From Actinomadura alba (GTDB lineage Bacteria > Actinomycetota > Actinomycetes > Streptosporangiales > Streptosporangiaceae), in NCBI RefSeq assembly GCF_014323705.1, contig NZ_JABVEC010000008.1, positions 186,001 to 250,000 of the forward strand: a stretch of 64,000 nucleotides of DNA, read 5' to 3'. Below the pieces are notes generated by a model that worked only from the letters and a program-made list of their open reading frames with translations, was not told where the DNA came from and ran no database searches. Each line of letters begins with the position of its first letter. Positions within the stretch are counted from its first letter, which is position 1. This document shows positions 53,501 to 60,937 of this stretch, one piece after another. Both the position numbers and the translations under genes were made by a program.

Positions 53501-54604
53501 AAGGCGGACGTGGCACATCGGCAGAGGCCGCCCGATCGTCACAGGCTTGTCGGGATGGAGCTCAGCACAGGTCGCGGTGACCGTTGTCTCGGTCGGCCCG
53601 TACGTGTTGAGCATCCTGCGTCCGCTGCGGCTCCAGCGCGTGACGAGCTCGGGCGGACACGGCTCCCCGCCAACGATCAACGTACGGATCCGCGGAAGGT
53701 CATGATCAAGCGTGGCCAGGACGGTGGGCACGCAGTACAGCACCGTCACGGCGTTGGCCTCAATGAAGTCCGCAAGGCCAGTCCCGATCCTGCTCGAGTC
53801 CGTAGGCCCGGCCACCAATGTGGCGCCGACGGCCCACGTCGGCCAAATCTCCTCGATGGAGAAGTCAAAAGCGATCGTCATGCCCTGGTACACGCGATCG
53901 GTGCCGACCATGCCGTACAGGTCCCGCACCACTGAGATGAAATTCGTGACGCTGGACTGACGGACCACCACACCCTTCGGCCGGCCCGTGGACCCGGACG
54001 TGTACATGACGTAGCAGATGGCATCGTCTGGATTCCATCGGTCCGCACGCCGCTTGATGAGGCCGTCGCGCATGTCCATTTGGAGCGAGTCGAGGTGAAG
54101 GACGGGGTGACCGGCGAGGTGGGAGACGGTCACGACCTCGGACGTGGACAGGACGAGCTCCGGCTCGGCATCCTTCGCGACGAAGTCGACCCGATCCGCG
54201 GGCCATCCGGGATCGAGAGGGACGAACGCCGCGCCGGCTTTAAGAACGGCCAGCAGACTCACGTACGTCTCCAGCGAACGATGGAGCAGGATCCCGACGC
54301 GAGCACCCGTGTCAACTCCACGGGAGATCAGCACGTTGGCCAAGGCGTTGGCGCGCTCGTTCAGTTCGCGGTACGTGAAACTGCGACCGCCGCACACCAA
54401 CGCTGTCGCAAACGGCGTCGCCTCACAGCTGGACTCGAAGAAATAATGCAGAGATGAGGGAATCCGGGCCGCGGGCGAAGACACCTCGCGGATCCCGGAG
54501 GCTGAACCTCCCAAGATCCGGCCCTCCGCCGCAGTCGCTATCCGGTGCGGTCGGCGAATGTCTGCTTCGTTCCCGCGCTGGTCTGTGCGTAGATCCCGGT
54601 CCAT
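50549..54604 (-). CDS. Pls-like membrane NRPS (poly-amino-acid synthetase type)
   Basis: The 1351-residue protein has an adenylation domain at about 50-540 (YVMYTSGSTGRPKGVVV, NTYGPTETT, YRSGDLGRLLPDGEIEYLGR, SGKVDRSAL) and a carrier domain with GGHSLLA at about 593. Three soluble hexapeptide-repeat-like domains then alternate with pairs of membrane helices (about six in all). This is the layout of epsilon-poly-L-lysine synthetase Pls (about 1319 residues) and relatives. No ordinary condensation or thioesterase domain is present. By-eye alignment to PheA gives the pocket D-F-E-Y-I-G-T-V-T-K, with Glu at 239, favouring a basic side chain. It starts at ATG 54604. Confidence 0.88.
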   Translation of the reverse strand: MDRDLRTDQRGNEADIRRPHRIATAAEGRILGGSASGIREVSSPAARIPSSLHYFFESSCEATPFATALVCGGRSFTYRELNERANALANVLISRGVDTGARVGILLHRSLETYVSLLAVLKAGAAFVPLDPGWPADRVDFVAKDAEPELVLSTSEVVTVSHLAGHPVLHLDSLQMDMRDGLIKRRADRWNPDDAICYVMYTSGSTGRPKGVVVRQSSVTNFISVVRDLYGMVGTDRVYQGMTIAFDFSIEEIWPTWAVGATLVAGPTDSSRIGTGLADFIEANAVTVLYCVPTVLATLDHDLPRIRTLIVGGEPCPPELVTRWSRSGRRMLNTYGPTETTVTATCAELHPDKPVTIGRPLPMCHVRLLDDNLRPVPDGEPGEICIGGTGVAVGYLNRPKATAERFIDDPWAGGAGRLYRSGDLGRLLPDGEIEYLGRADSEVKLRGHRVDLQEIESVALEDDVVGNAVASLVASASGDEIALFLTRRPTALDDDALLRGVRQRLTERLPGYMIPAFLEPIDELPTLASGKVDRSALPPPKGQRFIGSAAGAVPSATPLEEEFQAIWAEALALPREMLSVEADFFLELGGHSLLAAIVASRLRELPAARDLSIADLYAHPTVRALAAHQQDRIDTADPSAPRGSRGPPPRRHGNGRVLRCGAAQLGTIYTLALIFGVPASLVLGLHHGRLSVTMFCFLLATVPLTFVLARLVIPIAAAQTLGRGLKPGRYPLWGTTYLRVWLLQELLTLSPVSTLSGSPLLPAYLRMLGARVGPRCQVATAGLSLPPLIRIGQGASIGYGARLEAAAVADGWLTIRPVIVGDHCFVGAGAVMMPGSELGRAAALATQSLAAEDQMVPAGQHWAGSPSRRATSPDPLVESLRLREEPADDWSPPQLAGFAAGWAIFELLPFLLTAPSVLITWLVLVRLSSWDALLAAAVSAPLYVVATCMTIWIGKHLVMPSSPTGVHPLRSWLGLRKWAWDKLLGVSLATTNTLYATLYTVPWLRSLGAKIGARCEVSTAAHLDPDLLTLTSESFVADMASVGSAVYCNGHLALGRTQIGRRSFVGNAALIPTGSRLGDSSLIGVHTVPPPGEVKAGTSWLGSPPIYLPRRQESQRFDEDVTYHPSRARVVERLAIEFIRITLPPCIVGTVLFLMLLVADTAAQRLPAPWLIAVLPLALLFGGLAVTLVVAALKWAIVGRYRPRVEPLWSRFVRRTELVTGLYESAAVPALLRGLCGTPMLGPLLRLFGARVGQRCWIATTFLTEFDLVRLGDDVAVGPGTSLQTHLFEDRVMKMSQVVIEDGATIAPRSVVLYDAVVGARASLDALSLAMKGETLAEGSRWRGIPCQPTE

Positions 54605-55065
54605 GACCCCCCGTAGTCACATCTCCTGAGACTTCCGCATCTCAAGGGGCGCGCTCACCTCACGTTGTCAGTGACCTCATTTCAATCCAACCCACAGCGT
54701 GCGCGGCCGACGACCAAGGGAGCGCAAAATGACGCGAGGCACTCGGCCAGCCGTACAAGTGGCAGTGAGTCGGCGGCTGGTACGAACTCCGCGGCAGCCT
54801 CAAAGGCGGCGCAGAGGAGCAAGCCAGGTGAGTCGGTTCCGGGCCACCCGCAGGCCACCGTTCCTGCTGTGGGCCAAGTGCCCTCTGGGGTTTGACCACT
54901 GCCAAAGCCAAAGGTCAGGCCGGTACATTTGAGTGCAAGGGCACCGTATCCTCGTGCGCCTTGGCCACCGGCGCAGCCTCTGAGCCTGGCGCGGCTACAT
55001 GGTGACGATAAGGACATCGAGTCCCGGGGCGAGGCCTCAATGAAAGGACCGGACAAGGGAAGAGC
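54605..55065. other. Divergent promoter region, no gene seen
   Basis: The region separates the Pls-like gene from the divergent exported amidotransferase-fold gene, so both promoters must be here. No frame shows a motif. I see no clear operator. Confidence 0.4.
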
Positions 55066-55923
55066 GTGGGAACCGACGAACTACTCTCGCGGCGCGCGCT
55101 GCTCCAGACAGCCGGAGCCGTGAGCATCCTTGCCGTCGGCGGATCCCTATTGGCCTCCCGCACATCGCGTAGTGACCCCGTGCCGTCGGGGGGCGCGGTC
55201 AATTCCCCGTCTCCGGTCGGATCCTCGTGCGCGTCACACGCACCTGGTACGCCGCGCCGAGTGGCACTTGTCTATCGCGGACCGGCCAGCCTTCCCGGAT
55301 GCCCGGAGGCAGTTGCCGCCTTGCTGGCAAACCCCGCACTGTCCTTCGACGTTCACTACGTCGGTCCCAAGGAAGAGTTGAAGCTGACTCCCGCCACGCT
55401 GAGCATGGCAGCCATCTACGCGCAGCCGGGAGGCGGAGAGCTCAAGCGAGCCTACAGGCGGCTGCGGAAGCAGTCCCCACTGATCCAGGAGTACGTGCGT
55501 AGCGGGGGTCGTTACCTGGGTTTCTGCCTCGGAGGCTATCTGGCGGGAGCGACACCGGGGTTCAAGCTTCTGCCTGGCGACGCCGACCAGCACATCTCAT
55601 CCCACGCGTCCACCGTTCGCACGGGAAGGGATACGACGGTCTCCGTGACCTGGCGGGGGCACCCACGCACGTTGTACTTCCAGGACGGCCCCTACTTCAT
55701 ACTCGACGAGAACGCACAGAACGCGGACGTCCTCGCCACCTACCCCAACGGCACGGTCGCCGCGTTGGTCGCTCCGTTCGGCCGTGGGGCTGTCGGCGTG
55801 GCCGGGCCCCACCCTGAAGCCACCGCCGAGTGGTATCAGGTTGAGGGACTGACAAACCCCGATGGGATTCGAGCGGATCTCGGTGTCGACCTGGTGCACA
55901 CCTTGATGAGATGCGCTGGATAG
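55066..55923 (+). CDS. Tat-exported amidotransferase-fold protein (BPL_N-like)
   Basis: The 285-residue protein starts at GTG 55066 (AAGGGAAGAG upstream) with a twin-arginine-like leader, LLSRRALLQTAGAVSILAVGG. The body has the class I glutamine-amidotransferase fold of biotin-ligase N-domain proteins. RVALVYRGPASLPGC and AIYAQPGGGEL come first, then the nucleophile elbow GRYLGFCLGGYLAG, and GVAGPHPEATAEWY with His and Glu. All three triad residues are present. Exported members of unknown role exist. Next to a poly-amino-acid synthetase it might hydrolyse or trim the polymer, which is speculation. Confidence 0.75.
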   Translation: MGTDELLSRRALLQTAGAVSILAVGGSLLASRTSRSDPVPSGGAVNSPSPVGSSCASHAPGTPRRVALVYRGPASLPGCPEAVAALLANPALSFDVHYVGPKEELKLTPATLSMAAIYAQPGGGELKRAYRRLRKQSPLIQEYVRSGGRYLGFCLGGYLAGATPGFKLLPGDADQHISSHASTVRTGRDTTVSVTWRGHPRTLYFQDGPYFILDENAQNADVLATYPNGTVAALVAPFGRGAVGVAGPHPEATAEWYQVEGLTNPDGIRADLGVDLVHTLMRCAG

Positions 55924-56088
55924 CAGGTGGCGTTGCATGATGCGTCCCTCCAGGCTGCCTTCCAACGTCTACCAAGGTGGCGGCTGATCACAAGGCGACC
56001 ACCCGACACCGCCCGGGAAATCATGCAGCCATCTGTGTGGTTCGGTCATCGCGTTTGGACGCGGGAGGGCCGCTCCCGGTTGCGGATC

Positions 56089-57657
56089 TCATGCACCGTG
56101 GTGGCCGTGGGAAGGTGATGTCTTGGGCGCGTCACCCCTGTCGGTGACGGTGAACTGGCCCATCATCCTTTGGTCCTCGTGATAGAGCAGATGGCAGTGG
56201 TACATGTACGGGACTGCCGGGTCGGTGTAGTCCTTGAACCGGACGGCGATGCGGACCGGGGCGTTCGGCGGGACGTAGACGGTATCCTTCCAACCGCTCA
56301 GCTCCGGCGTCGGGTCGGCACCACCCACCGACAGCACCTGGAACTGCACGTCGTGGACGTGAAAGTTATGGGGTGTGTTCCCGCAGTTGGTGATCTGCCA
56401 GATTTCGGTCGTGTCCTTGGCGACCGCGAAATCGATGCGGCTCATGTCCATGCGCCGGCCGTTGATGCGGTGGCCGCCCAACTCGAAGCTACGGGTGACC
56501 GCTCCCGCCGTCTCAAGATCAGGCCGCTCGGCCAGGACGCCCGGTAGGGCGGGCGAGGAACCGAGGACGTGACCGGCACACAGTTCAAGGATGTCGAGGG
56601 TGTCATCACCGCCGGTGAAACGACTGTTCCACAGGTCTGTGCCGAGGTCGGGCGGATAACTGCGCAGGGTGACCCGTTCGGTCGGCCGGAGCGTTACCAC
56701 GATCTCGGCACGCTCGCCCGGCGAGAGCTGCACCCTGGTGGTGTGGAACGGTGCGGGCAGCAGGCCGCCGTCGGTGCCGACGAGGGCGAAGGGCCGATCA
56801 TCGGAAAAGCCGAAGTCGTAGACCCGGGCGGTCGAGGCGTTGAGCAGCCGCAGCCGGGTCCGCTGGGTGGTGACCTCGTGGAACGGGGCGAGCGTGCCGT
56901 TGACGAGGATCGCATCGCCAAGGATCCCCGTGCCACCCATCATGGGCCGCTCCGCACTGAACTGATCGGTGTCGGTGAACTTCTTGTCCTGCACGATCAC
57001 CGGCACGTCGTCCACCCCGTACCGGCTCGGCAGGCCGAGCGTGCCGGCTTTGGGGTCATCGACGATGAACAGGCCGGCCAGCCCCCGGTAGACGTGCAGC
57101 GCCGTACGCGCGTGCGGATGAGGGTGGTACCAGAGCGTGGCGGCCGGCTGGTCGATGGTCCACGTCGGCGACCAGGCCGCGCCCGGCTCGATCATCTGGT
57201 GCGGCCCCCCGTCCATCGCGGCGGGCAGGTGCATCCCGTGCCAGTGCATGGTGGTGGGTTCGCCCAGCTCGTTGCGGACGTTGACCAGGACCTTCTCCCC
57301 CCGCGCCGCGCGCAGCGTCGGCCCGAGGTAGTCGCCGTTGACCCCCCAGGTGACGGTCGCCCTGCCAGACCTGAACCGACGGCTGCCGACCGCGGCACGC
57401 AGGTCGTACACACGCCGGCCCGAACGGTCCCGCCGGGACGGGGCCAACGGTGGCACGGCCAGCCGGTTCACGAACCTGGTCTTTCCGGCCGTGTTGACAT
57501 CCGCGGTGGCCCACAGCCCTCCGATCCCGCCCGTGGCAGCGGCGAGCCCCGCGGGAACAACGACGAGCGCCGCCTTGAGAAGTCCGCGACGGGTGAGCCG
57601 GCTCCGCGTCGACGATCCGGACATCGAACGGTCGGTCGGCGAGGCATCGAAGCCCAT
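56089..57657 (-). CDS. Tat-exported multicopper oxidase
   Basis: The 522-residue three-domain oxidase has the leader RLTRRGLLKAALVVVPAG. The copper motifs are all there: MHWHGMH, LWYHPHPH, HNFHVHDVQF and MYHCHLLYHEDQRMM, with Met as axial ligand candidate for T1 copper. It resembles the CotA/bilirubin-oxidase and phenoxazinone-synthase-type enzymes, which oxidise phenols, aminophenols or metal ions with O2. The His-rich end (PSHGHHGA) may help in copper loading. It starts at ATG 57657. Exporters with copper-type operators lie 3-5 kb away. Confidence 0.9.
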   Translation of the reverse strand: MGFDASPTDRSMSGSSTRSRLTRRGLLKAALVVVPAGLAAATGGIGGLWATADVNTAGKTRFVNRLAVPPLAPSRRDRSGRRVYDLRAAVGSRRFRSGRATVTWGVNGDYLGPTLRAARGEKVLVNVRNELGEPTTMHWHGMHLPAAMDGGPHQMIEPGAAWSPTWTIDQPAATLWYHPHPHARTALHVYRGLAGLFIVDDPKAGTLGLPSRYGVDDVPVIVQDKKFTDTDQFSAERPMMGGTGILGDAILVNGTLAPFHEVTTQRTRLRLLNASTARVYDFGFSDDRPFALVGTDGGLLPAPFHTTRVQLSPGERAEIVVTLRPTERVTLRSYPPDLGTDLWNSRFTGGDDTLDILELCAGHVLGSSPALPGVLAERPDLETAGAVTRSFELGGHRINGRRMDMSRIDFAVAKDTTEIWQITNCGNTPHNFHVHDVQFQVLSVGGADPTPELSGWKDTVYVPPNAPVRIAVRFKDYTDPAVPYMYHCHLLYHEDQRMMGQFTVTDRGDAPKTSPSHGHHGA

Positions 57658-57918
57658 GACGCTGTCCCCACCCGGACACCGTCGCGATGACGCGGCGCGC
57701 GGGTCGAAACAGCAATGTTCACCTGGATTGGCATTTCCGGCTTAAATAGCCGGTAACTTTTTGAGATGGGAGCTGTCAGCGCCGCAATGAACACCGGGCT
57801 TTAAGGGAATAAGCCGCACATCGCTGTTGTACCGTGCAGGGGCAGACCGGTCGGCGCCCAATTTGCCTGGGCGGGCACCCGGTAGAAATGGTTGCAAAAC
57901 GTGGAAAAGAGATCGCTC

Positions 57919-58461
57919 ATGAGCGGCATCTGCCAGACGCGCCGCCTCGCATTGGCTACCGCTTTGGCTGCTTTCATCAGCGGCGGAGTGCTGCTGACCG
58001 GGCGGGCGGGCGCAGCTCTGCTCCCGCAGGGACCGGCTGTGTCCTACCTAGCGGTCAACAGGCCCTTAGATATTGACAATCAAGGCGAAGCTGCCGCAAA
58101 GGCCAAGGGGCGGAGCGTCGCCATCAACCAGAACAGCCCGACGAAGAACCTCGGCCTCCAGCACAACTCGTCGGTCAACTCCGGCGGACAGCACAATTTT
58201 CAAGCCGCTCATTGCAAGTTCTGCAAGATCCGCCAGAAGATCGTCATTAAGAAACATTTCTGGGGCTACAGTAACCTTCGCCGGGTTCGTGGAGGCCACA
58301 AGTGGCCCTCGGCCGGTCGCGCTTGGAGCGCCGCGAGGTCTTCCAGTTCCGCGTTCTCCGGTTGGTCACACGCGAAGCTCAGTTCAGAGATCACGCCGAC
58401 CGACGTCACGCATTCCCGCGCTCCTACGCTCGGTTCGGACCGCGACAAGACTACGGATTAA
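57919..58461 (+). CDS. Small exported protein of unknown family
   Basis: From ATG 57919 (GGAAAAGAG upstream) the protein has a signal peptide (RRLALATALAAFISGGVLLTGRAGA, in part). An Asn/Gln-rich part follows (VAINQNSPTKNLGLQHNSSV), then a CKFCKIRQKIVIKKHFWGY basic cysteine motif. After about residue 115 the sequence turns Arg/Ser-rich and may be the wrong frame; a frameshift near 58270 could hide the native end. The Asn-Ser-rich repeat-like middle recalls secreted structural proteins. I do not recognise it. Confidence 0.5.
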   Translation: MSGICQTRRLALATALAAFISGGVLLTGRAGAALLPQGPAVSYLAVNRPLDIDNQGEAAAKAKGRSVAINQNSPTKNLGLQHNSSVNSGGQHNFQAAHCKFCKIRQKIVIKKHFWGYSNLRRVRGGHKWPSAGRAWSAARSSSSAFSGWSHAKLSSEITPTDVTHSRAPTLGSDRDKTTD

Positions 58462-58649
58462 CCACCGGGCGAAGTTCGCTCGTACCGGCGCGGAGGCTCT
58501 CTCGGGCATCAGCCTCGGGCGGTTCGTCGTTCTCGGGCCCCGCGCGGCGCGATCCCGGAGAAGGACCCGCGCCTCCCGGCCCCTTGGCGGGACTGGGCGA
58601 GCACGCCTCCCGTCTCCCGCCTGTGGCACAACGCCCGTCCGGTGTTTCG
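58462..58649. other. Short stretch without gene
   Basis: No supportable frame was found here. The composition is high-GC with Arg-rich shadow frames. Confidence 0.3.
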
Positions 58650-58982
58650 CTACCCCAGTCCGTCGGCCAACGGACCGAGGGACAGAGCGGGCAGGACGTT
58701 GAGCAGCGCCAGGGTCAGCGCGGCACCGACCACAAGTGCCACGAAGTTGACTCCGTCAGTGCGCAGAGTGCCGGCCGTCACCGCTACTGGCCGCTGGCGG
58801 GCCAGCCGCCCGGACAGCACCAACACGAAGGCGATCGGCAGGTAGCGTCCGATGAACATCGCCGCCGACATGGTGAGGTTGTAGAAGGGTGTGTTCCCAC
58901 TGAGCCCCGCCATGGCACTGCCGTTGCTCTGAACGTTGCTGGTGTAGGCGTAGAGAACCTCGGTGAGGCCATGCGCGCCCAC
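58650..58982 (-). pseudogene. kdpA: KdpA (K+-transporting ATPase A subunit) C-terminal relic
   Basis: The minus strand reads GAHGLTEVLYAYTSNVQSNG, SAMAGLSGNTPFYNLTMSAA and FIGRYLPIAFVLVLSGRLARQ. It ends LNVLPALSLGPLADGLG. This is the last fifth of KdpA, covering a selectivity-filter-like loop and the final helices. The first 430 or so residues are gone and kdpB/kdpC are absent. It is debris of a kdp operon. Confidence 0.8.
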
Positions 58983-59160
58983 ATTGAGCATTGAGCAGGA
59001 CAAAGCTCGCGATCGCCGCAATGGCAGGTACCGGGCGGCCGTCCCCGTGCTCATTCAGGGGCGCCGTCCGGGTGGCGGTGGCTCAGCACGAGAACACGAC
59101 GTCCCGGTGGGTGAGACCAGGAGCGGGTACGGATAGAGCGTCGATACGGGCCGGCAGAAC

Positions 59161-59916
59161 ATGACGGGGGTGTGCGTGGTGATGCCTCGCTACCTGGGCA
59201 AGGACCGCATCGCGATCTTGGCCGCACTCGTGGCCCCGCTGGCCGTCTCGGCTGCGCTCGTTCCGTTTCGCTCGGATCTTCTGAACACCAACGTCGCGCT
59301 CGTCCTGGTCGTGATCGTCGTAGCGGTGGCCGCCAACGGCCCCCGTATCGCAGGCGCCCTCGCCGCGGTATCGGCCGCCGTATGGTTCGACTTTCTGTTC
59401 ACCCAGCCCTACCAGCGGTTCACCGTCACCAAGTCCGCAGACCTCCAGACCGCGGGCCTGCTACTCGCTGCGGGCCTGGTGGTCTCGCAACTGGCCGCCC
59501 GTGCTCGGCGTCTGCAAGTGATAGCCATCACCGATGCCGGCTACCTGGCCCGAATCCACGACACCGCCGAGCTGACGCAGTCGGCGAAATCGACCGACGT
59601 GGTGATCGATCACGTCCGGGCGCAGCTCACCGACTTGCTCGGCCTGCGCGGGTGCCGCTTCGAGTACGGGAGCCTGGTCGGCTACCCACCACGTCTTGAG
59701 CAAGACGGCACCGTGGCCTGGCGCGGCAGACACTGGGATGTCGACCGGCGGGGCCTGCCGGACGAGGAGGTCGAACTGCGCATATTCAGCGGCGGCCGCT
59801 TCTACGGACGGTTCATGCTCAATCCCACCCCCGGCACCGTCCCACCCCTGCAGGCACGCCTCGTCGCAGTCACCCTCGCCGACCAAGTCGCCACCGCGCT
59901 CGACACCACCATCTGA
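59161..59916 (+). CDS. DUF4118 four-helix plus GAF-like protein (KdpD-like, no kinase)
   Basis: The 251-residue protein has the KdpD-type four-helix DUF4118 membrane domain at about 18-110 (ILAALVAPLAVSAALVPF, VALVLVVIVVAVAANG, ALAAVSAAVWFDFLFTQPYQRFTV in part). A GAF-like domain follows at about 150-250 (LTDLLGLRGCRFEYG, RLVAVTLADQVATAL). No histidine kinase core or universal-stress domain is present. Stand-alone DUF4118 proteins occur near kdp genes, and KdpA debris lies just upstream. It may sense redox or turgor. The start is ATG 59161 or 59182. Confidence 0.75.
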   Translation: MTGVCVVMPRYLGKDRIAILAALVAPLAVSAALVPFRSDLLNTNVALVLVVIVVAVAANGPRIAGALAAVSAAVWFDFLFTQPYQRFTVTKSADLQTAGLLLAAGLVVSQLAARARRLQVIAITDAGYLARIHDTAELTQSAKSTDVVIDHVRAQLTDLLGLRGCRFEYGSLVGYPPRLEQDGTVAWRGRHWDVDRRGLPDEEVELRIFSGGRFYGRFMLNPTPGTVPPLQARLVAVTLADQVATALDTTI

Positions 59917-59948
59917 AACCCGATCGGGCACAACCCCGGACTGGTATG

Positions 59949-60070
59949 CGACAAGCGACCGCGCTTGTCGGGCGGTTGTGACCGCAGGCTGGTGCGGGAG
60001 TTGGCCGGGCACAGTGTCTCCGGGTGGCTGCGTCGTTCTGGCCTGACCGCGCAGCGGTTCAGGCCAGAAC
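59949..60070. terminator. Two hairpins between convergent genes
   Basis: CGACAAGCG/CGCTTGTCG (59949-59970) and GTTCTGGCCTGA/TCAGGCCAGAAC with an inner CCGC/GCGG (60035-60070) are perfect stems. They lie between the DUF4118 and DUF4396 stops and can end transcripts from both sides. Confidence 0.75.
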
Positions 60071-60100
60071 CGTCCTGCCCGTGATTCGCGCGACCAATGG

Positions 60101-60646
60101 TCAGTGGTGGTATTGGTGCACCACCGCGTGGCCCTTGCCGCGGCCGATCAGCCATTTGTTGACGGGGGTGGTGACCAGGAACGCCACGGCGAAGGCGAAG
60201 GCCAGCGCGCCCCAGAACAGGCCGTCCGACAGGTGCGCCTCCATCGCCCCGGGCACCGCGAGCAGCACGCCGTTGTCGACGATCTCCATGACGGTGATGG
60301 AGAGGGTGTCGGCGGCCAGGGCAACGCCGATCGCCGCTTTGAGGCTCACCCCGGCTCTGGTGACGGCGTAGAGCGTCAGCGCGTAGCCGAAGAAGAAGGC
60401 CAGCGCGATGGCCAGAGCCATCGTCGGGACGGTGCCCCAGCCGAGGGCGGTGCCGATGACCATGCCGAGCACTTCACCGATGGCACAGCCGGTGAGGCAG
60501 TGCAGGGTTGCTTTGGCGGCCATGCCCCAGCCGACCGGCCCGTGACCGTGCTGATGTGCGCCTTGGGCGGGTATCTCGGCATCGTGGTGCTGGCGCGCCT
60601 CATGCTGCTGGTGCTGTTGGTGTCCGGCACGGATGTCGTCCTGCAT
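60101..60646 (-). CDS. DUF4396 membrane protein with His-rich N-terminus
   Basis: The 181-residue protein starts at ATG 60646 (GAGGGA upstream). The N-terminal 40 residues are His-rich (GHQQHQQHEARQHHDAEIPA, GAHQHGHG). DUF4396 features follow: ATLHCLTGCAIGEVLGMVIGTAL, FFFGYALTLYAVTRAG and DTLSITVMEIVDNGV, four helices in all. It ends GHAVVHQYHH, again His-rich. Such tails bind copper, nickel or zinc. A CsoR-type palindrome lies 46 bases before the start, so metal-induced expression is likely. The transport role is unproven. Confidence 0.8.
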   Translation of the reverse strand: MQDDIRAGHQQHQQHEARQHHDAEIPAQGAHQHGHGPVGWGMAAKATLHCLTGCAIGEVLGMVIGTALGWGTVPTMALAIALAFFFGYALTLYAVTRAGVSLKAAIGVALAADTLSITVMEIVDNGVLLAVPGAMEAHLSDGLFWGALAFAFAVAFLVTTPVNKWLIGRGKGHAVVHQYHH

Positions 60647-60691
60647 GGGCGTCCCTCAAGGTTGGATGCGGGTCGGTCGCCCAGGCAACAT

Positions 60692-60708
60692 ATACCCGTA
60701 AGGGGTAT
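60692..60708. promoter_or_regulatory. CsoR-type operator before DUF4396 gene
   Basis: ATACCCGTAAGGGGTAT is a palindrome (ATACCC-N5-GGGTAT). It matches the G/C-tract plus TA-flank form of CsoR/RcnR-family sites. Confidence 0.75.
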
Positions 60709-60879
60709 GAGGCAAAATTTCCGCCTCTGCGCCCGTCACGCCCATTGCCTGATACATGCCCGGCTGGCACTCGAGGGGTTCCTTGGCTGGGCCCGCCTGG
60801 CCTTCCCTGAGGGCATTGCGGGTGGTGACGCGGAATGCGGCGAGTTGGTCGTGCGCTTGACTTCTCCTCTTCGTGACCT

Positions 60880-60915
60880 GCCGCTGCCGGCCGGAGGGGT
60901 CCGGCCGGCAGCGGC
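60880..60915 (-). terminator. Hairpin after DHA2 exporter gene
   Basis: GCCGCTGCCGGCCGG pairs perfectly (15 bases) with CCGGCCGGCAGCGGC around AGGGGT, 22 bases past the exporter's stop. Confidence 0.8.
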
Positions 60916-60937
60916 TTGGGTGATGGTGTTCGGCGGT

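Noticed and set aside
59161..59916. Calling the DUF4118 protein a true KdpD
   Set aside because: The KdpD sensor ATP-binding, universal-stress and kinase domains are all absent.
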